Shown: piece by piece, positions 35,331 to 44,443 of the stretch
Layout of the letters: each line of letters opens with the position of its first letter
How positions within the stretch are numbered: the first letter of the stretch is position 1
Assembly: GCF_030817315.1 (NCBI RefSeq)
Contig: NZ_JAUSZF010000004.1
Coordinates: forward strand, 1 to 64,000
DNA from: Sphingomonas faeni
GTDB lineage: Bacteria > Pseudomonadota > Alphaproteobacteria > Sphingomonadales > Sphingomonadaceae
Reading direction: 5' to 3'
DNA length: 64,000 nt
Program-made: the position numbers and the translations under genes
Notes under the pieces: generated by a model
Seen by the model: the letters and a program-made list of their open reading frames with translations, nothing else
Told to the model about the DNA's origin: nothing
Database searches by the model: none

Positions 35331-36613
35331 CGAACAACGCCCGAATGGACACAGGTACGCCCGATGTCGGCCGTTATCGCTGGGTGATCTGCGGGCTGTT
35401 ATTCGCGGCCACATCCATCAACTATGTCGACCGGCAGATGATTGGGGTGCTCAAACCTACCATCTCTGCCGAGCTCGGCTGGAACGAGACGACGTATGCC
35501 GACGTCATCTTCTGGTTTCAGATGGCTTATGCGATTGGCTACCTGAGCTTCGGCCGCATCGTCGACATAGTCGGTGCGCGCGTGGGCTATTCGGTCGCCT
35601 TTGTGATTTGGACCCTTGGCCATACTTTGTGCGGCTTTGTCTCTTCGGCCTTCCAGTTCTCGATCGCGCGCTTCGTGCTCGGCATCGGCGAGAGCGGCAA
35701 TTTTCCTTCAGGGATCAAGGCGGTTACCGAATGGTTTCCGGCGCGCGAACGGGCGCTGGCCACGGGCATCTTCAACGCGGGATCGAACCTAGGTGCAATC
35801 ATCACGCCGCTCGTGGTGCCGGCGATCACGCTCGCTTTCGGCTGGCGGATGGCGTTCATCGTCACGGGGGCGGCGAGCCTAGTTTGGCTGGTCGCCTGGA
35901 TAGCCCTCTATCGCCGCCCGAGCGAGTCCAGGAAGGTATCGGCCGCCGAACTCGCCTATATCGAGAGCGACCCTGCCGACGCGGGGCCGCAGATCGGTTG
36001 GCTGAAATTGCTCAGCTACCGCGAAACCTGGGCCTATGCGTTGGGGCGGTTTCTGATCGATCCGATCTGGTGGCTCTTTCTGTTCTGGACGCCAGACTTC
36101 CTCGGCAAGACGTATCACCTCGATCTAAAGAACTTTGGGCCTCCGCTGGTAGCGATCTACCTGATCTCCGACATCGGCAGCGTCGCGGGCGGCTGGGCAT
36201 CGTCGCGATTGATGAAGCACGGAATGAGTGCGAACAAGGCGCGCAAGCTGACCATGCTCACCTGCGCGATCCTGGTGATGCCGATCGTCTCTGCCCAGTA
36301 TATTAGCAATCTATGGCTTGCGGTCGCTGTGCTTGGGGTGGCAACGGCGGCGCACCAGGCGTTCTCGGCCAATCTCTACACGTTGCCGTCCGACGTGTTT
36401 CCGCGCAGTGCGGTTGCGTCGGTAATTGGCATTGGCGGTACCGTTGGCGCGATCGGCGGCATGATGATGGCGAAGTTCACCGGCTACATCCTGGATTCAA
36501 CCGGGAGCTACGCGCCGATTTTCGCCGTCGCTGGCAGCACCTATCTCCTCGCCATCCTCGTCATCCATCTGCTCACGCCGCGCTTCGCGCGTGTCAACGC
36601 CGTGCGCGCCTGA
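35327..36613 (+). CDS. Hexuronate transporter, MFS family
   Basis: A 428-residue, twelve-helix carrier of the anion:cation symporter branch (ExuT-like). NYVDRQMIGVLKPTISAELG in the first helix pair, YLSFGRIVDIVGARVGYSV, the family signature GIGESGNFPSGIKAVTEWFP and ATGIFNAGSNLGAIITPLV all fit uronate carriers. GTG start at 35327 overlaps the reductase stop. It should import galacturonate or glucuronate for the enzymes encoded around it. Confidence 0.88.
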   Translation: MTNNARMDTGTPDVGRYRWVICGLLFAATSINYVDRQMIGVLKPTISAELGWNETTYADVIFWFQMAYAIGYLSFGRIVDIVGARVGYSVAFVIWTLGHTLCGFVSSAFQFSIARFVLGIGESGNFPSGIKAVTEWFPARERALATGIFNAGSNLGAIITPLVVPAITLAFGWRMAFIVTGAASLVWLVAWIALYRRPSESRKVSAAELAYIESDPADAGPQIGWLKLLSYRETWAYALGRFLIDPIWWLFLFWTPDFLGKTYHLDLKNFGPPLVAIYLISDIGSVAGGWASSRLMKHGMSANKARKLTMLTCAILVMPIVSAQYISNLWLAVAVLGVATAAHQAFSANLYTLPSDVFPRSAVASVIGIGGTVGAIGGMMMAKFTGYILDSTGSYAPIFAVAGSTYLLAILVIHLLTPRFARVNAVRA

Positions 36614-36627
36614 AACCGAGTCTCGCC

Positions 36628-36722
36628 GTGTCCCGCCCACTTATCCCGGACCCAGATCGCCGGTTCCCGTTCGACTTGACGGCCCGCGACATCGCCTGCG
36701 CGTTGTACGAAAGGTCGCCGAC
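36628..36722 (+). pseudogene. N-terminal remnant of a second uxaC
   Basis: Beginning at a GTG at 36628 the frame reads SRPLIPDPDRRFPFDLTARD and IACALYERS, clearly the same start as UxaC at 36988 (SPLRLDPDRLFPAEARTRE, IARTLYGS). A frame change then gives VADMPSLTS, where UxaC has VATLPIVSPHGHTD, and homology ends. It is a truncated duplicate left directly before the intact gene. Confidence 0.75.
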
Positions 36723-36987
36723 ATGCCCTCGTTGACAAGCATCACAGGCGCGGGGAGCGATCGCGATAAATGGCGAAGGCGTGAAGCTTCACCAGCGCGT
36801 GAAGTCGATCTGCCGCGCGGCGGCTACAACCGCCGTGACCGCGAGCGTCGCCAAGCCGCTGCAACGATGTGTCGTACTCGCTGCCAAGTCACCACCGTCA
36901 ATCGACGATAGATTCTTGTCATGCTTGCATTGCAGGCGACGGGTGTGCCACCGTTGGCACAGTAACTGTTCAAGAGGAACAAGCTTC

Positions 36988-38448
36988 GTGACCTCACCGC
37001 TTCGCCTCGATCCCGATCGCCTGTTCCCTGCGGAGGCGCGCACCCGCGAGATCGCGCGCACGCTGTACGGGAGCGTGGCGACGCTTCCGATTGTCAGTCC
37101 GCACGGGCATACGGATCCGCGCTGGTTCGCCTACGACCAGCCATGGGACAACGCCGCCGAACTCCTGCTCCAGCCCGATCACTACCTTTTTCGGATGCTC
37201 TATTCGCAAGGAATCTCGCTGGAAGCGTTAGGCATCCCGGCGCACAACCGGCCGGGCCGTGCAGACCCGCGCGCGGCATGGCGGCTGTTTGCCGACAATC
37301 AACATTTGTTCCGGGGAACGCCTTCCCGGCTGTGGCTGGATCACGTTTTTGCTGAAGTGTTCGGCTTTGATGTGGCGCTCGGCCCCGACACGGCTGACCT
37401 GTACTATGACCGCATCGGCGACCTTCTGACCACCCCCCGTTTCCGGCCACGGGCGCTGTACGAACAGTTCAGGATCGAACTGATTGCGACCACCGAGGGC
37501 GCGCACGACACGCTCGAACATCACGAGGCGATCCGCGCTTCGGGCTGGATGGGACGGGTAGTCACTGCCTATCGCCCCGACGCAGTGATCGACCCCGAGC
37601 ACGAAGATTTCCGCCCTGCGTTAGCCCGTTTTGCCGAACTCACTGGAGAGGATGTTGGTAGCTGGCGCGGCTATCTCGCAGCACATCTTAAGAGGCGCGA
37701 AGCGTTCATCGCAATGGGCGCGACGTCCAGCGACCATGGCCACCCCACCGCCGCCACCGCCAACTTGTCCGCCTCCCAGGCCGAGGCGCTGTTCGCCAAG
37801 GTTATGCACGGCACCTGGACGTCCGCAGATGCCGAGTTGTTCCGCGCGCAAATGCTGACCGAGATGGCGCGAATGAGTTTGGATGATCGGCTGGTGATGC
37901 AGATCCATCCAGGCTCGGTGCGCAATCACAATCGCTGGTTACACGGTGCTTATGGCCGCGACAAGGGTGCGGACATTCCGGGACGCACCGACTACGTCCA
38001 TGCGCTCAAGCCGCTTCTTGATGCATTTGGCAACGAGCGCGACTTGTCGATTATCCTTTTTACGCTCGACGAAACGAGCTACGCTCGAGAATTGGCGCCG
38101 CTGGCCGGCCACTACCCGTGCCTGAAACTCGGCCCCGCTTGGTGGTTCCACGACAGCCCAGAGGGTATGCGCCGGTTCCGCAAGATGACCACGGAGACCG
38201 CAGGCTTCTACAACACCGTCGGCTTCAACGACGACACCCGTGCGTTTCTGTCTATACCCGCGCGACACGACGTCGCGCGGCGCGTCGATTGCGCCTTCCT
38301 CGGGCAGCTCGTCGCCGAGGGGCGGATGAAAGACTGGGAGGCGGAGGAGCTAATAATCGACCTGTCCTATAATCTAGTGCGCAAAGCATATAGGCTGGAC
38401 GAGGCGCCAACGCGACCCGTCGTCCCGGCTAAGGCAGTCGCCGCATGA
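36988..38448 (+). CDS. uxaC: Glucuronate isomerase
   Basis: A 486-residue UxaC. The metal/substrate motif PIVSPHGHTDPRWFAYDQPW is near the N-terminus; YRPDAVIDPEHEDF, LVMQIHPGSVRNHNRWLHGA and LGPAWWFHDSPEGMRRFRK follow in family order. It isomerises D-glucuronate to D-fructuronate and D-galacturonate to D-tagaturonate in the cytoplasm. GTG start with AGAGGAAC just upstream. Its stop overlaps the GH10 start (ATGA), linking uronate metabolism to xylan cleavage, which makes sense for glucuronoxylan. Confidence 0.95.
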   Translation: MTSPLRLDPDRLFPAEARTREIARTLYGSVATLPIVSPHGHTDPRWFAYDQPWDNAAELLLQPDHYLFRMLYSQGISLEALGIPAHNRPGRADPRAAWRLFADNQHLFRGTPSRLWLDHVFAEVFGFDVALGPDTADLYYDRIGDLLTTPRFRPRALYEQFRIELIATTEGAHDTLEHHEAIRASGWMGRVVTAYRPDAVIDPEHEDFRPALARFAELTGEDVGSWRGYLAAHLKRREAFIAMGATSSDHGHPTAATANLSASQAEALFAKVMHGTWTSADAELFRAQMLTEMARMSLDDRLVMQIHPGSVRNHNRWLHGAYGRDKGADIPGRTDYVHALKPLLDAFGNERDLSIILFTLDETSYARELAPLAGHYPCLKLGPAWWFHDSPEGMRRFRKMTTETAGFYNTVGFNDDTRAFLSIPARHDVARRVDCAFLGQLVAEGRMKDWEAEELIIDLSYNLVRKAYRLDEAPTRPVVPAKAVAA

Positions 38449-39584
38449 TCGATCGGCGCCACTTCCTTGCCGCTGCTACTGCGGGCATAGCGCTGCCAGG
38501 CATCGTGTCCGCAGCGCCCTTGGAACCTTCGCTTGACGCTCTTGCTCGGCGCAAGGGAATGCGCTTTGGCAGTGCATTGGGCATGGGCAAGCCGAAGACG
38601 CCGGAGGGCGGCTTTGCGGATCCGGCACACCGCGCGCTGATCGCCTCACAGTGTGGATTAATCGTACCCGAAAACGAGATGAAATGGGGCATCATGCGCC
38701 CATCGGCTGACCGCTTTGAATTCGGTCCGGCCGATCGCATCGTTGCTTGGGCCAAGGCGCAAGGCCTTGGGGTTCGAGGCCACAACTTGTTGTGGCAGCA
38801 TCCGCGCTGGACGCCAGCCTGGCTGACTGCGCACGATTTCGGCAGCCAGCCGCGGCTTGCCGGCGAGCGGATATTGACCGAGCACGTCGCCAAGGTGGTA
38901 GGACGGTATGCAGGGATGGTGCACAGCTTCGACGTGGTCAACGAAGCAATTGACGAGAAGACCGGTACCCTGCGCGAGACGAGCCTGTCGCGCGCGATCG
39001 GCGGCACAATTGAAACGATCGCGCTGGCGTTCCACGTGGCCCGCGAGGCGGCGCCGCACGCACAACTCGTCTATAACGATTACATGAGCTGGGACGCGAC
39101 CAGCGCGACGCATCGCGCGGCTGTGCTGAAGCTGCTGGCCGAGTTGAAGCAACTCAACGTGCCCGTCGATGCGCTCGGGATTCAAGGGCATATCGGCAGC
39201 AATGGCCTAGGCGTCGCCACCACGTTGGGCCGTCAGCCCGAGGAATGGCGGCGGTTCCTGGGCGACGTGCGCGGTATGGGGCTTAAAATGCTTGTCACGG
39301 AGTTTGACGTCAACGACAAGGCGCTGCCCGCGGCGATTCCCACGCGCGATCGCGCGGTTGCCGACTTGGCGCGCGCCTATCTCGATCTGACACTCGCCGA
39401 GACAAGCATTGACACGCTTATGTGCTGGGGCCTTTCGGACCGGTACAGTTGGCTGCAAGGCACGTCGCCCCGCCCGGACGGCCTTCCCAAGCGCCCGCTG
39501 CCCTATGACACGGTGATGCGTGCTAAGCCGCTTCGCGACGCCGTCGCTGGCGCCCTTCGTGCAATGCCAGTGCGCGCCGGCTAG
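38445..39584 (+). CDS. GH10 endo-1,4-beta-xylanase
   Basis: A 379-residue exported xylanase. The leader IDRRHFLAAATAGIALPGIV is Tat-like. The (beta/alpha)8 barrel shows VPENEMKWGIMRP, RGHNLLWQHPRWTPAWL, the acid/base glutamate E167 in FDVVNEAID and the nucleophile E286 in VTEFDVND; MCWGLSDRYSWLQG closes the barrel. No carbohydrate-binding module. It cuts the xylan main chain, probably in the periplasm after receptor uptake. Coupled to uxaC upstream; its last four bases overlap the convergent GH28 gene. Confidence 0.94.
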   Translation: MIDRRHFLAAATAGIALPGIVSAAPLEPSLDALARRKGMRFGSALGMGKPKTPEGGFADPAHRALIASQCGLIVPENEMKWGIMRPSADRFEFGPADRIVAWAKAQGLGVRGHNLLWQHPRWTPAWLTAHDFGSQPRLAGERILTEHVAKVVGRYAGMVHSFDVVNEAIDEKTGTLRETSLSRAIGGTIETIALAFHVAREAAPHAQLVYNDYMSWDATSATHRAAVLKLLAELKQLNVPVDALGIQGHIGSNGLGVATTLGRQPEEWRRFLGDVRGMGLKMLVTEFDVNDKALPAAIPTRDRAVADLARAYLDLTLAETSIDTLMCWGLSDRYSWLQGTSPRPDGLPKRPLPYDTVMRAKPLRDAVAGALRAMPVRAG

Positions 39585-40969
39585 AGTTGGCTCGTCAGGC
39601 GGCCGCGCACCCGCACGCGTTCCAGCGTCAAGGGAGCGGCCATGTCCAGGATACTCGGTGCGCGCACCCGGTCAAACCGACAGTCACGTAGCGACAGGCC
39701 AGCTACCGGCGCACCGGGCAGACCATGCAGTTCGAGGACGCGCTCGACGTCGCCGGCGCGGAGCCGATCGATGACGACGTCGCAAACTTGGGGTGGATAG
39801 GGGCCTTCCGGTCCTTCGTAGGTGAAGTCACAGCCGATGGCCGCGCGCGCCACGCGGCCAACGGTGATGTCGCGCAGGTGGATGCCGCTAATGCGACCAC
39901 CGCGGCGCGGGTTGGTCTTAATCCGGAGGGCATACCAGAGGTCGGGCGAACTCATTGTACAGCGCTCGACCAGAATGTCAGAAACGCCACCCGATATCTC
40001 GCTGCCGATGGTCACCCCGCCATGGCCGGCACGCATCGTACAGTCGCGAATTACCACCCCGCGCGTGGGCACGCCAATTCGGCGACCATCCGTATCGCGC
40101 CCTGATTTGATCGCGATGCAATCGTCACCGGTGTCAAAGGTGCAGCGATCGATGAGCATCCGTTCGACCGACTCCGGATTGCAGCCATCAGTGTTGGGTC
40201 CGTGGCCAACGACCGTGACCCCGCGTACGGTCACGTCACGGCTGAGCACCGGGTGGATCGCCCAACATGGGGAATTGCGAATCGTCACGCCTTCGATCAA
40301 GACGCGGGAGCAGCGCTGGAACTGAACAAACATCGGGCGAAGGAAATGGCCCGGTCCAAAAACACGCCGTTCGCGCACCACGCCCGCGGCAGCCATTTCG
40401 AAAAGGGTCGCACGATCGCGGCGCTGGTTCGGAAGACCCGGGTGCCAGCCAAATTGCGATCCGCCGCTCCATGACCACCACGTTTGTGGGCTGGCGCTCC
40501 CATCGAGAGTGCCCTCCCCCGTGATTGCCACGTCGTGCGCATCCCATGCGCCAATCAGGGGAGCGAAGTTCATGAGTTCCACCCCCTCCCACCGTGTCGC
40601 CACCAGCGGATAGTCAGCGGGATCAGTACTGAAGGACAGGACGGCACCGCGCCTCAAGTGGAGTTCAACACCGGATCGCAGCTGGATGGCACCGGTTCGG
40701 AACCGGCCACTTGGCACGATCACGCGCCCGCCGCCTTTTCGTGCGCACGACTCGATTGCTGCGGCGATCGCGGATGTGGCGAGCGTGTCGCCGGGGCGCG
40801 CGCCGTGCTGCACGATGTTCACCTCGCGATGCCGACGCGCCGGCAATGCTGGCAAGGTCAATACGGAAGCGGATGGATGGATGCCGGCCACAGGCGCGGC
40901 CAAACAGCCGGTCAATATGGCGAGCGTCTCGCGACGGGTTGGTCGATGCAAACTCGGAATTTGTCTCAT
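39581..40969 (-). CDS. GH28 polygalacturonase
   Basis: About 462 residues from the ATG at 40969, where TRRETLAILTGCLAAPVAGI forms a Tat-like leader; longer frames would run into the receptor gene on the other strand. All canonical family 28 motifs are present: NTDGCNPES, DTGDDCIAIKSG, GHGGVTIGSE and LRIKTN, giving the three catalytic aspartates, the histidine and the substrate-binding Arg/Lys. An exo- or endo-acting galacturonase is expected. It is read divergently from the TonB receptor gene, with about 90 bases between the starts, which probably share control. Confidence 0.92.
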   Translation of the reverse strand: MRQIPSLHRPTRRETLAILTGCLAAPVAGIHPSASVLTLPALPARRHREVNIVQHGARPGDTLATSAIAAAIESCARKGGGRVIVPSGRFRTGAIQLRSGVELHLRRGAVLSFSTDPADYPLVATRWEGVELMNFAPLIGAWDAHDVAITGEGTLDGSASPQTWWSWSGGSQFGWHPGLPNQRRDRATLFEMAAAGVVRERRVFGPGHFLRPMFVQFQRCSRVLIEGVTIRNSPCWAIHPVLSRDVTVRGVTVVGHGPNTDGCNPESVERMLIDRCTFDTGDDCIAIKSGRDTDGRRIGVPTRGVVIRDCTMRAGHGGVTIGSEISGGVSDILVERCTMSSPDLWYALRIKTNPRRGGRISGIHLRDITVGRVARAAIGCDFTYEGPEGPYPPQVCDVVIDRLRAGDVERVLELHGLPGAPVAGLSLRDCRFDRVRAPSILDMAAPLTLERVRVRGRLTSQL

Positions 40970-41060
40970 CTCGTGATTTGTCGTTGCAGATCGTGAAATG
41001 TGCAAGTACCAATAATTTGTAGTGCCAGCGTTAGACATGGCGTTTGTTTGGAGAGGGAAT

Positions 41061-44000
41061 ATGAAGCTGCGCCGTGTTGCTGGTTTAAACGCCGGGGTCG
41101 CCACGCTGGCGCTAGCCTCTAGCTGTGCACTGTCTGCTTCCGCGGTGGCTCAGATCGCGCCCGGCGGCGCAGAGGCGACGCCGCAGCAGGTGCAGTCCGG
41201 AGCCAGCGAGCCTGCTAGTCCGGCAACTCAGCCTCAGGGCGGACAGGTACCAACCGCGTCCGACTCACCAAGCGGGGCGTCGCTTGCGGGCGGAGAAGCG
41301 GCTCAGCTTCCGCCCGCGCAGCAGACCGATGGAGGGGCTTCGACGAGTGGTGAGATCGTCGTCACGGGCTCGCGATTGGCTTCGCGCGGGTATCAAGCGC
41401 CGACGCCGGTTACTGTGCTCGACCAGCAGGACGTGAAGCTGTCGGGTACACAGAATATTGAGACGCTGCTCGGCAACTCGCCGCAGTTCGTCGGCTCGCA
41501 ACTGTCTGGTCCGACCGCAAACACGGTCCCCGCAGGGGCGGCTACGCTAAATCTGCGCGGCTTCGGAGACCAGCGCAATCTGGTGCTTGTCAACGGACGC
41601 CGCTTTGCGATCTCTGGGCCTGCTCAGACGACCGACGTTAACGCCGTTCCCGCCGCGCTTATCAAGCGGACTGAGGTGGTGACCGGTGGCTCCTCCGCAG
41701 TTTATGGTTCGGACGCGATTTCGGGCGTGGTGAACTTCATCCTGCGAGACGATTTTCAGGGCGTCGAGCTTAACGTCCAGAACACCGTCACCGAGCATGC
41801 CAGCACGTCTACCAGCAACGTGGACGTGACCGCCGGCACCAATTTCTCCGACGGGCGCGGCAACATCACCGCTTCGTTCAACTACCTTAACCGCGGTGGC
41901 TATACGCGCGCGGATCGTGGCGGGTGGGCGACGCCGTCGCTGGCGGACGGTTGCGTCACCAGCGGTTCGTTCAGTAACACGCGTCCGGGTACGCCAATGG
42001 CGGTGCCGTCCGGGCAAACGTGCTTAAGTGCGGGCGGGCGTCCGGGCTTGATCTATAGCGGCAGCGGTACGCTGCCGAATGGTCGGTTTGCGAACATACC
42101 GGCGGTTGGCGCAGCCAATTCGACTCCCGGTCTAAACGCAGCCCTGATCGCCGTCGGCTTGGGCAGCATCGGCTCACGCGGATTTACCTTCGACAACGCG
42201 GGAACCGCCGCCCGCCCCGCGCTTACGCCCGGCGACGACTACGACCTCGGCCCCGACTCGTACATCATCGTCCCGCAGGAGCGATTCCTCGGCAATGTCT
42301 TCGCGCATTACGACTTCTCAGACGCGCTGACGCTCTATGGCGAAGGAACGATCGGCAACAACAAGGTCCGTGCCCAGTTGCCCGCGACCGGCGTCAGCGG
42401 CAACTTTCTTGTAAATACTAACAATCCTTACCTGTCTGGGCCGCTGCAGAACGTGCTGCGGCAGTTGGACTTGCGCGAGGCGGGAACGACCACCGTCACG
42501 AATGGAACGAGCCGGATGAGCACAACGCCGGGCGATGGCCTTGCGGTTCTGAACATCAATCGGCGCATCAATGAGGAGGGTTTCCGCACCAACCTGAGCG
42601 ACATCGACACGTACCGCGGCGCGGCCGGCGTGCGCGGCAAGATCGGTGACGTATCAACCCATTTTCTGAAAAACCTGTCGTATGACGCCTACTACAGCTA
42701 TGCGCGCACGGTACAAACCGACACGGCCAACGGTGCGATTTCGCTAAGCGGCTTCCAAAATGGGTTGTTGTCGATCAACGGCGCGGCGCCGCTCCTCAAC
42801 ATCTTCGGCTCCAACATCTCGTCGGCGGGTGTATCGGCTATTACGGTCCCGACGCGCAACGTCACCCGCGCCACGCAACAGGTTGCAGTTGGCAGCATCA
42901 ACGGTGAGCTGTTCCAGATGCCAGCTGGCCCGGTCGACTTCAGCGCGGGCGTGGAATGGCGTCGCGCTGCAGCGACTTTTTCGCCCGATGCGCGGCTCGC
43001 CACAGGCGATCTGTCGGGTTTCAACGCGTCGCAACCTACTTCGGGTTCAGAGACCGCCTTCGAGCAATTCGGGGAAGTCCGCGTGCCTCTGCTCGCACAT
43101 ACCCGCTTTGCCGAGCGACTGACCGTCAATGGTGCTTTTCGCCATTCCAATTACGACCTGTCGGGCGTCGGCAGCGTCTGGACGTATTCGGGCGGTGCTG
43201 AATATGCGCCGGTTACGTCGATCACTTTCCGCGGCCAATACCAACGTTCTATCCGTGCGCCTAACGTAGGAGAGCTGTTTGGCGGCAACTCAACTCAAGG
43301 TCAGACATTGACCGATCCCTGCTCGAGCCGCCAGCCCGTTGCAGGACAAACGGCCGCAGTTCGCGCCGTTTGCGCAGCTACCGGGGTGCCCGCGGCGCTC
43401 GTCTTCACCTCGGAGGTGCAGCCCAACCAGTTCATCAACGTGATCGGCGGCGGCAATCCGAACGTCGGGGCCGAAACCTCCGACACCAAGACCGCCGGCT
43501 TGGTGTTCACACCCAGTTTTCTGCGCGGGTTAGCGGTCAGCGCCGACTATTTCAACATCGACTTAAAGGGAGCGATCGCACCTGTTGGTGGCAACGGCGC
43601 TAATGTACTCAATCTTTGCTACAATGTTATTCAGCAGGCGAGCAGCCCGTTCTGCCAAGCGATTACACGGGATCCGCTGACCGGTCAGATCGCGGCGCCC
43701 GGTTTCCTCACCGCTACCAACGCCAACACGGGGGCGCTGAAGACCTCCGGCGTGGATTTCGTCGGAAGCTACAACTTCCGAACCGCGTGGGGCCTGGACA
43801 GCGACGGAAGCCGGTTTGAGATCGGCACCAACGTGAGCTGGACGCGCAGCTTCACCAGCGTTCCGGTCGCGGCATTGTCAACACAGAACGAGTGCGTTGG
43901 ATCGTACGGCCAGACCTGCGGGCAGCCAATCCCTTCTTGGAAGGGGGTAACCCGCGCCACTTGGAAGTCGGGACCATTCGTGCTCAGCCTGCGGCATCGC

Positions 44001-44288
44001 TTCATCGGCGCCGTCACCGTAGACACCTACGTCCTTCCACGACGTTCGGGTGGAACGACCCCGGCGCTGAACTCGCTCACCAATCCGACTATTCCTACCC
44101 AGCATTATTTCGATCTCTCGACCTCGATTGATGTGGCAAAGCGGTTCCAGTTCAATGCCGGCGTGACCAACATCGCCGACCGGGATCCTCCGATCGTTGG
44201 ATCGGCGGCGCCGTCGAACAATACCTTTGCCGCAACGTACGACGTTCAGGGGCGAACGTTCTTCATCGGTGCCACCGCCAAGTTTTAA
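41061..44288 (+). CDS. TonB-dependent outer-membrane receptor
   Basis: About 1075 residues from the ATG at 41061, set by GGAGAGGGAAT just before it; a typical signal peptide follows (VAGLNAGVATLALASSCALS, cut near AVAQ). After a Pro/Gln/Ala-rich linker comes the plug (GEIVVTGSRLASRGYQAPTP, NLRGFGDQRNLVLVNGRR, SSAVYGSDAISGVVNFILRD), then the 22-strand barrel ending FFIGATAKF with the terminal Phe. It imports oligosaccharides from pectin or xylan across the outer membrane. Neighbours (GH10, GH28, LacI) point to xylo- or galacturono-oligosaccharides. Confidence 0.93.
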   Translation: MKLRRVAGLNAGVATLALASSCALSASAVAQIAPGGAEATPQQVQSGASEPASPATQPQGGQVPTASDSPSGASLAGGEAAQLPPAQQTDGGASTSGEIVVTGSRLASRGYQAPTPVTVLDQQDVKLSGTQNIETLLGNSPQFVGSQLSGPTANTVPAGAATLNLRGFGDQRNLVLVNGRRFAISGPAQTTDVNAVPAALIKRTEVVTGGSSAVYGSDAISGVVNFILRDDFQGVELNVQNTVTEHASTSTSNVDVTAGTNFSDGRGNITASFNYLNRGGYTRADRGGWATPSLADGCVTSGSFSNTRPGTPMAVPSGQTCLSAGGRPGLIYSGSGTLPNGRFANIPAVGAANSTPGLNAALIAVGLGSIGSRGFTFDNAGTAARPALTPGDDYDLGPDSYIIVPQERFLGNVFAHYDFSDALTLYGEGTIGNNKVRAQLPATGVSGNFLVNTNNPYLSGPLQNVLRQLDLREAGTTTVTNGTSRMSTTPGDGLAVLNINRRINEEGFRTNLSDIDTYRGAAGVRGKIGDVSTHFLKNLSYDAYYSYARTVQTDTANGAISLSGFQNGLLSINGAAPLLNIFGSNISSAGVSAITVPTRNVTRATQQVAVGSINGELFQMPAGPVDFSAGVEWRRAAATFSPDARLATGDLSGFNASQPTSGSETAFEQFGEVRVPLLAHTRFAERLTVNGAFRHSNYDLSGVGSVWTYSGGAEYAPVTSITFRGQYQRSIRAPNVGELFGGNSTQGQTLTDPCSSRQPVAGQTAAVRAVCAATGVPAALVFTSEVQPNQFINVIGGGNPNVGAETSDTKTAGLVFTPSFLRGLAVSADYFNIDLKGAIAPVGGNGANVLNLCYNVIQQASSPFCQAITRDPLTGQIAAPGFLTATNANTGALKTSGVDFVGSYNFRTAWGLDSDGSRFEIGTNVSWTRSFTSVPVAALSTQNECVGSYGQTCGQPIPSWKGVTRATWKSGPFVLSLRHRFIGAVTVDTYVLPRRSGGTTPALNSLTNPTIPTQHYFDLSTSIDVAKRFQFNAGVTNIADRDPPIVGSAAPSNNTFAATYDVQGRTFFIGATAKF

Positions 44289-44295
44289 ATCGTCT

Positions 44296-44328
44296 CAACG
44301 TGCGGCGGCGAGGGAACGCCGCACGTTG
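44296..44328 (+). terminator. Strong hairpin after the TonB receptor gene
   Basis: CAACGTGCGGCG and its exact complement CGCCGCACGTTG enclose a nine-base loop, seven bases after the receptor stop. The 12-bp perfect stem suits termination or 3'-end protection, although no T-run follows. Confidence 0.6.
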
Positions 44329-44443
44329 GGCCAACGACCTGATGTTCGAAGATGTAAAGCGTAACGTACGGCTGTCGCCTTTCCAACGAATGTGCCTGCG
44401 GATGCCTTGCCCGGAGTGCTGTTTTTCTGCTCAGGTTCGCCGT

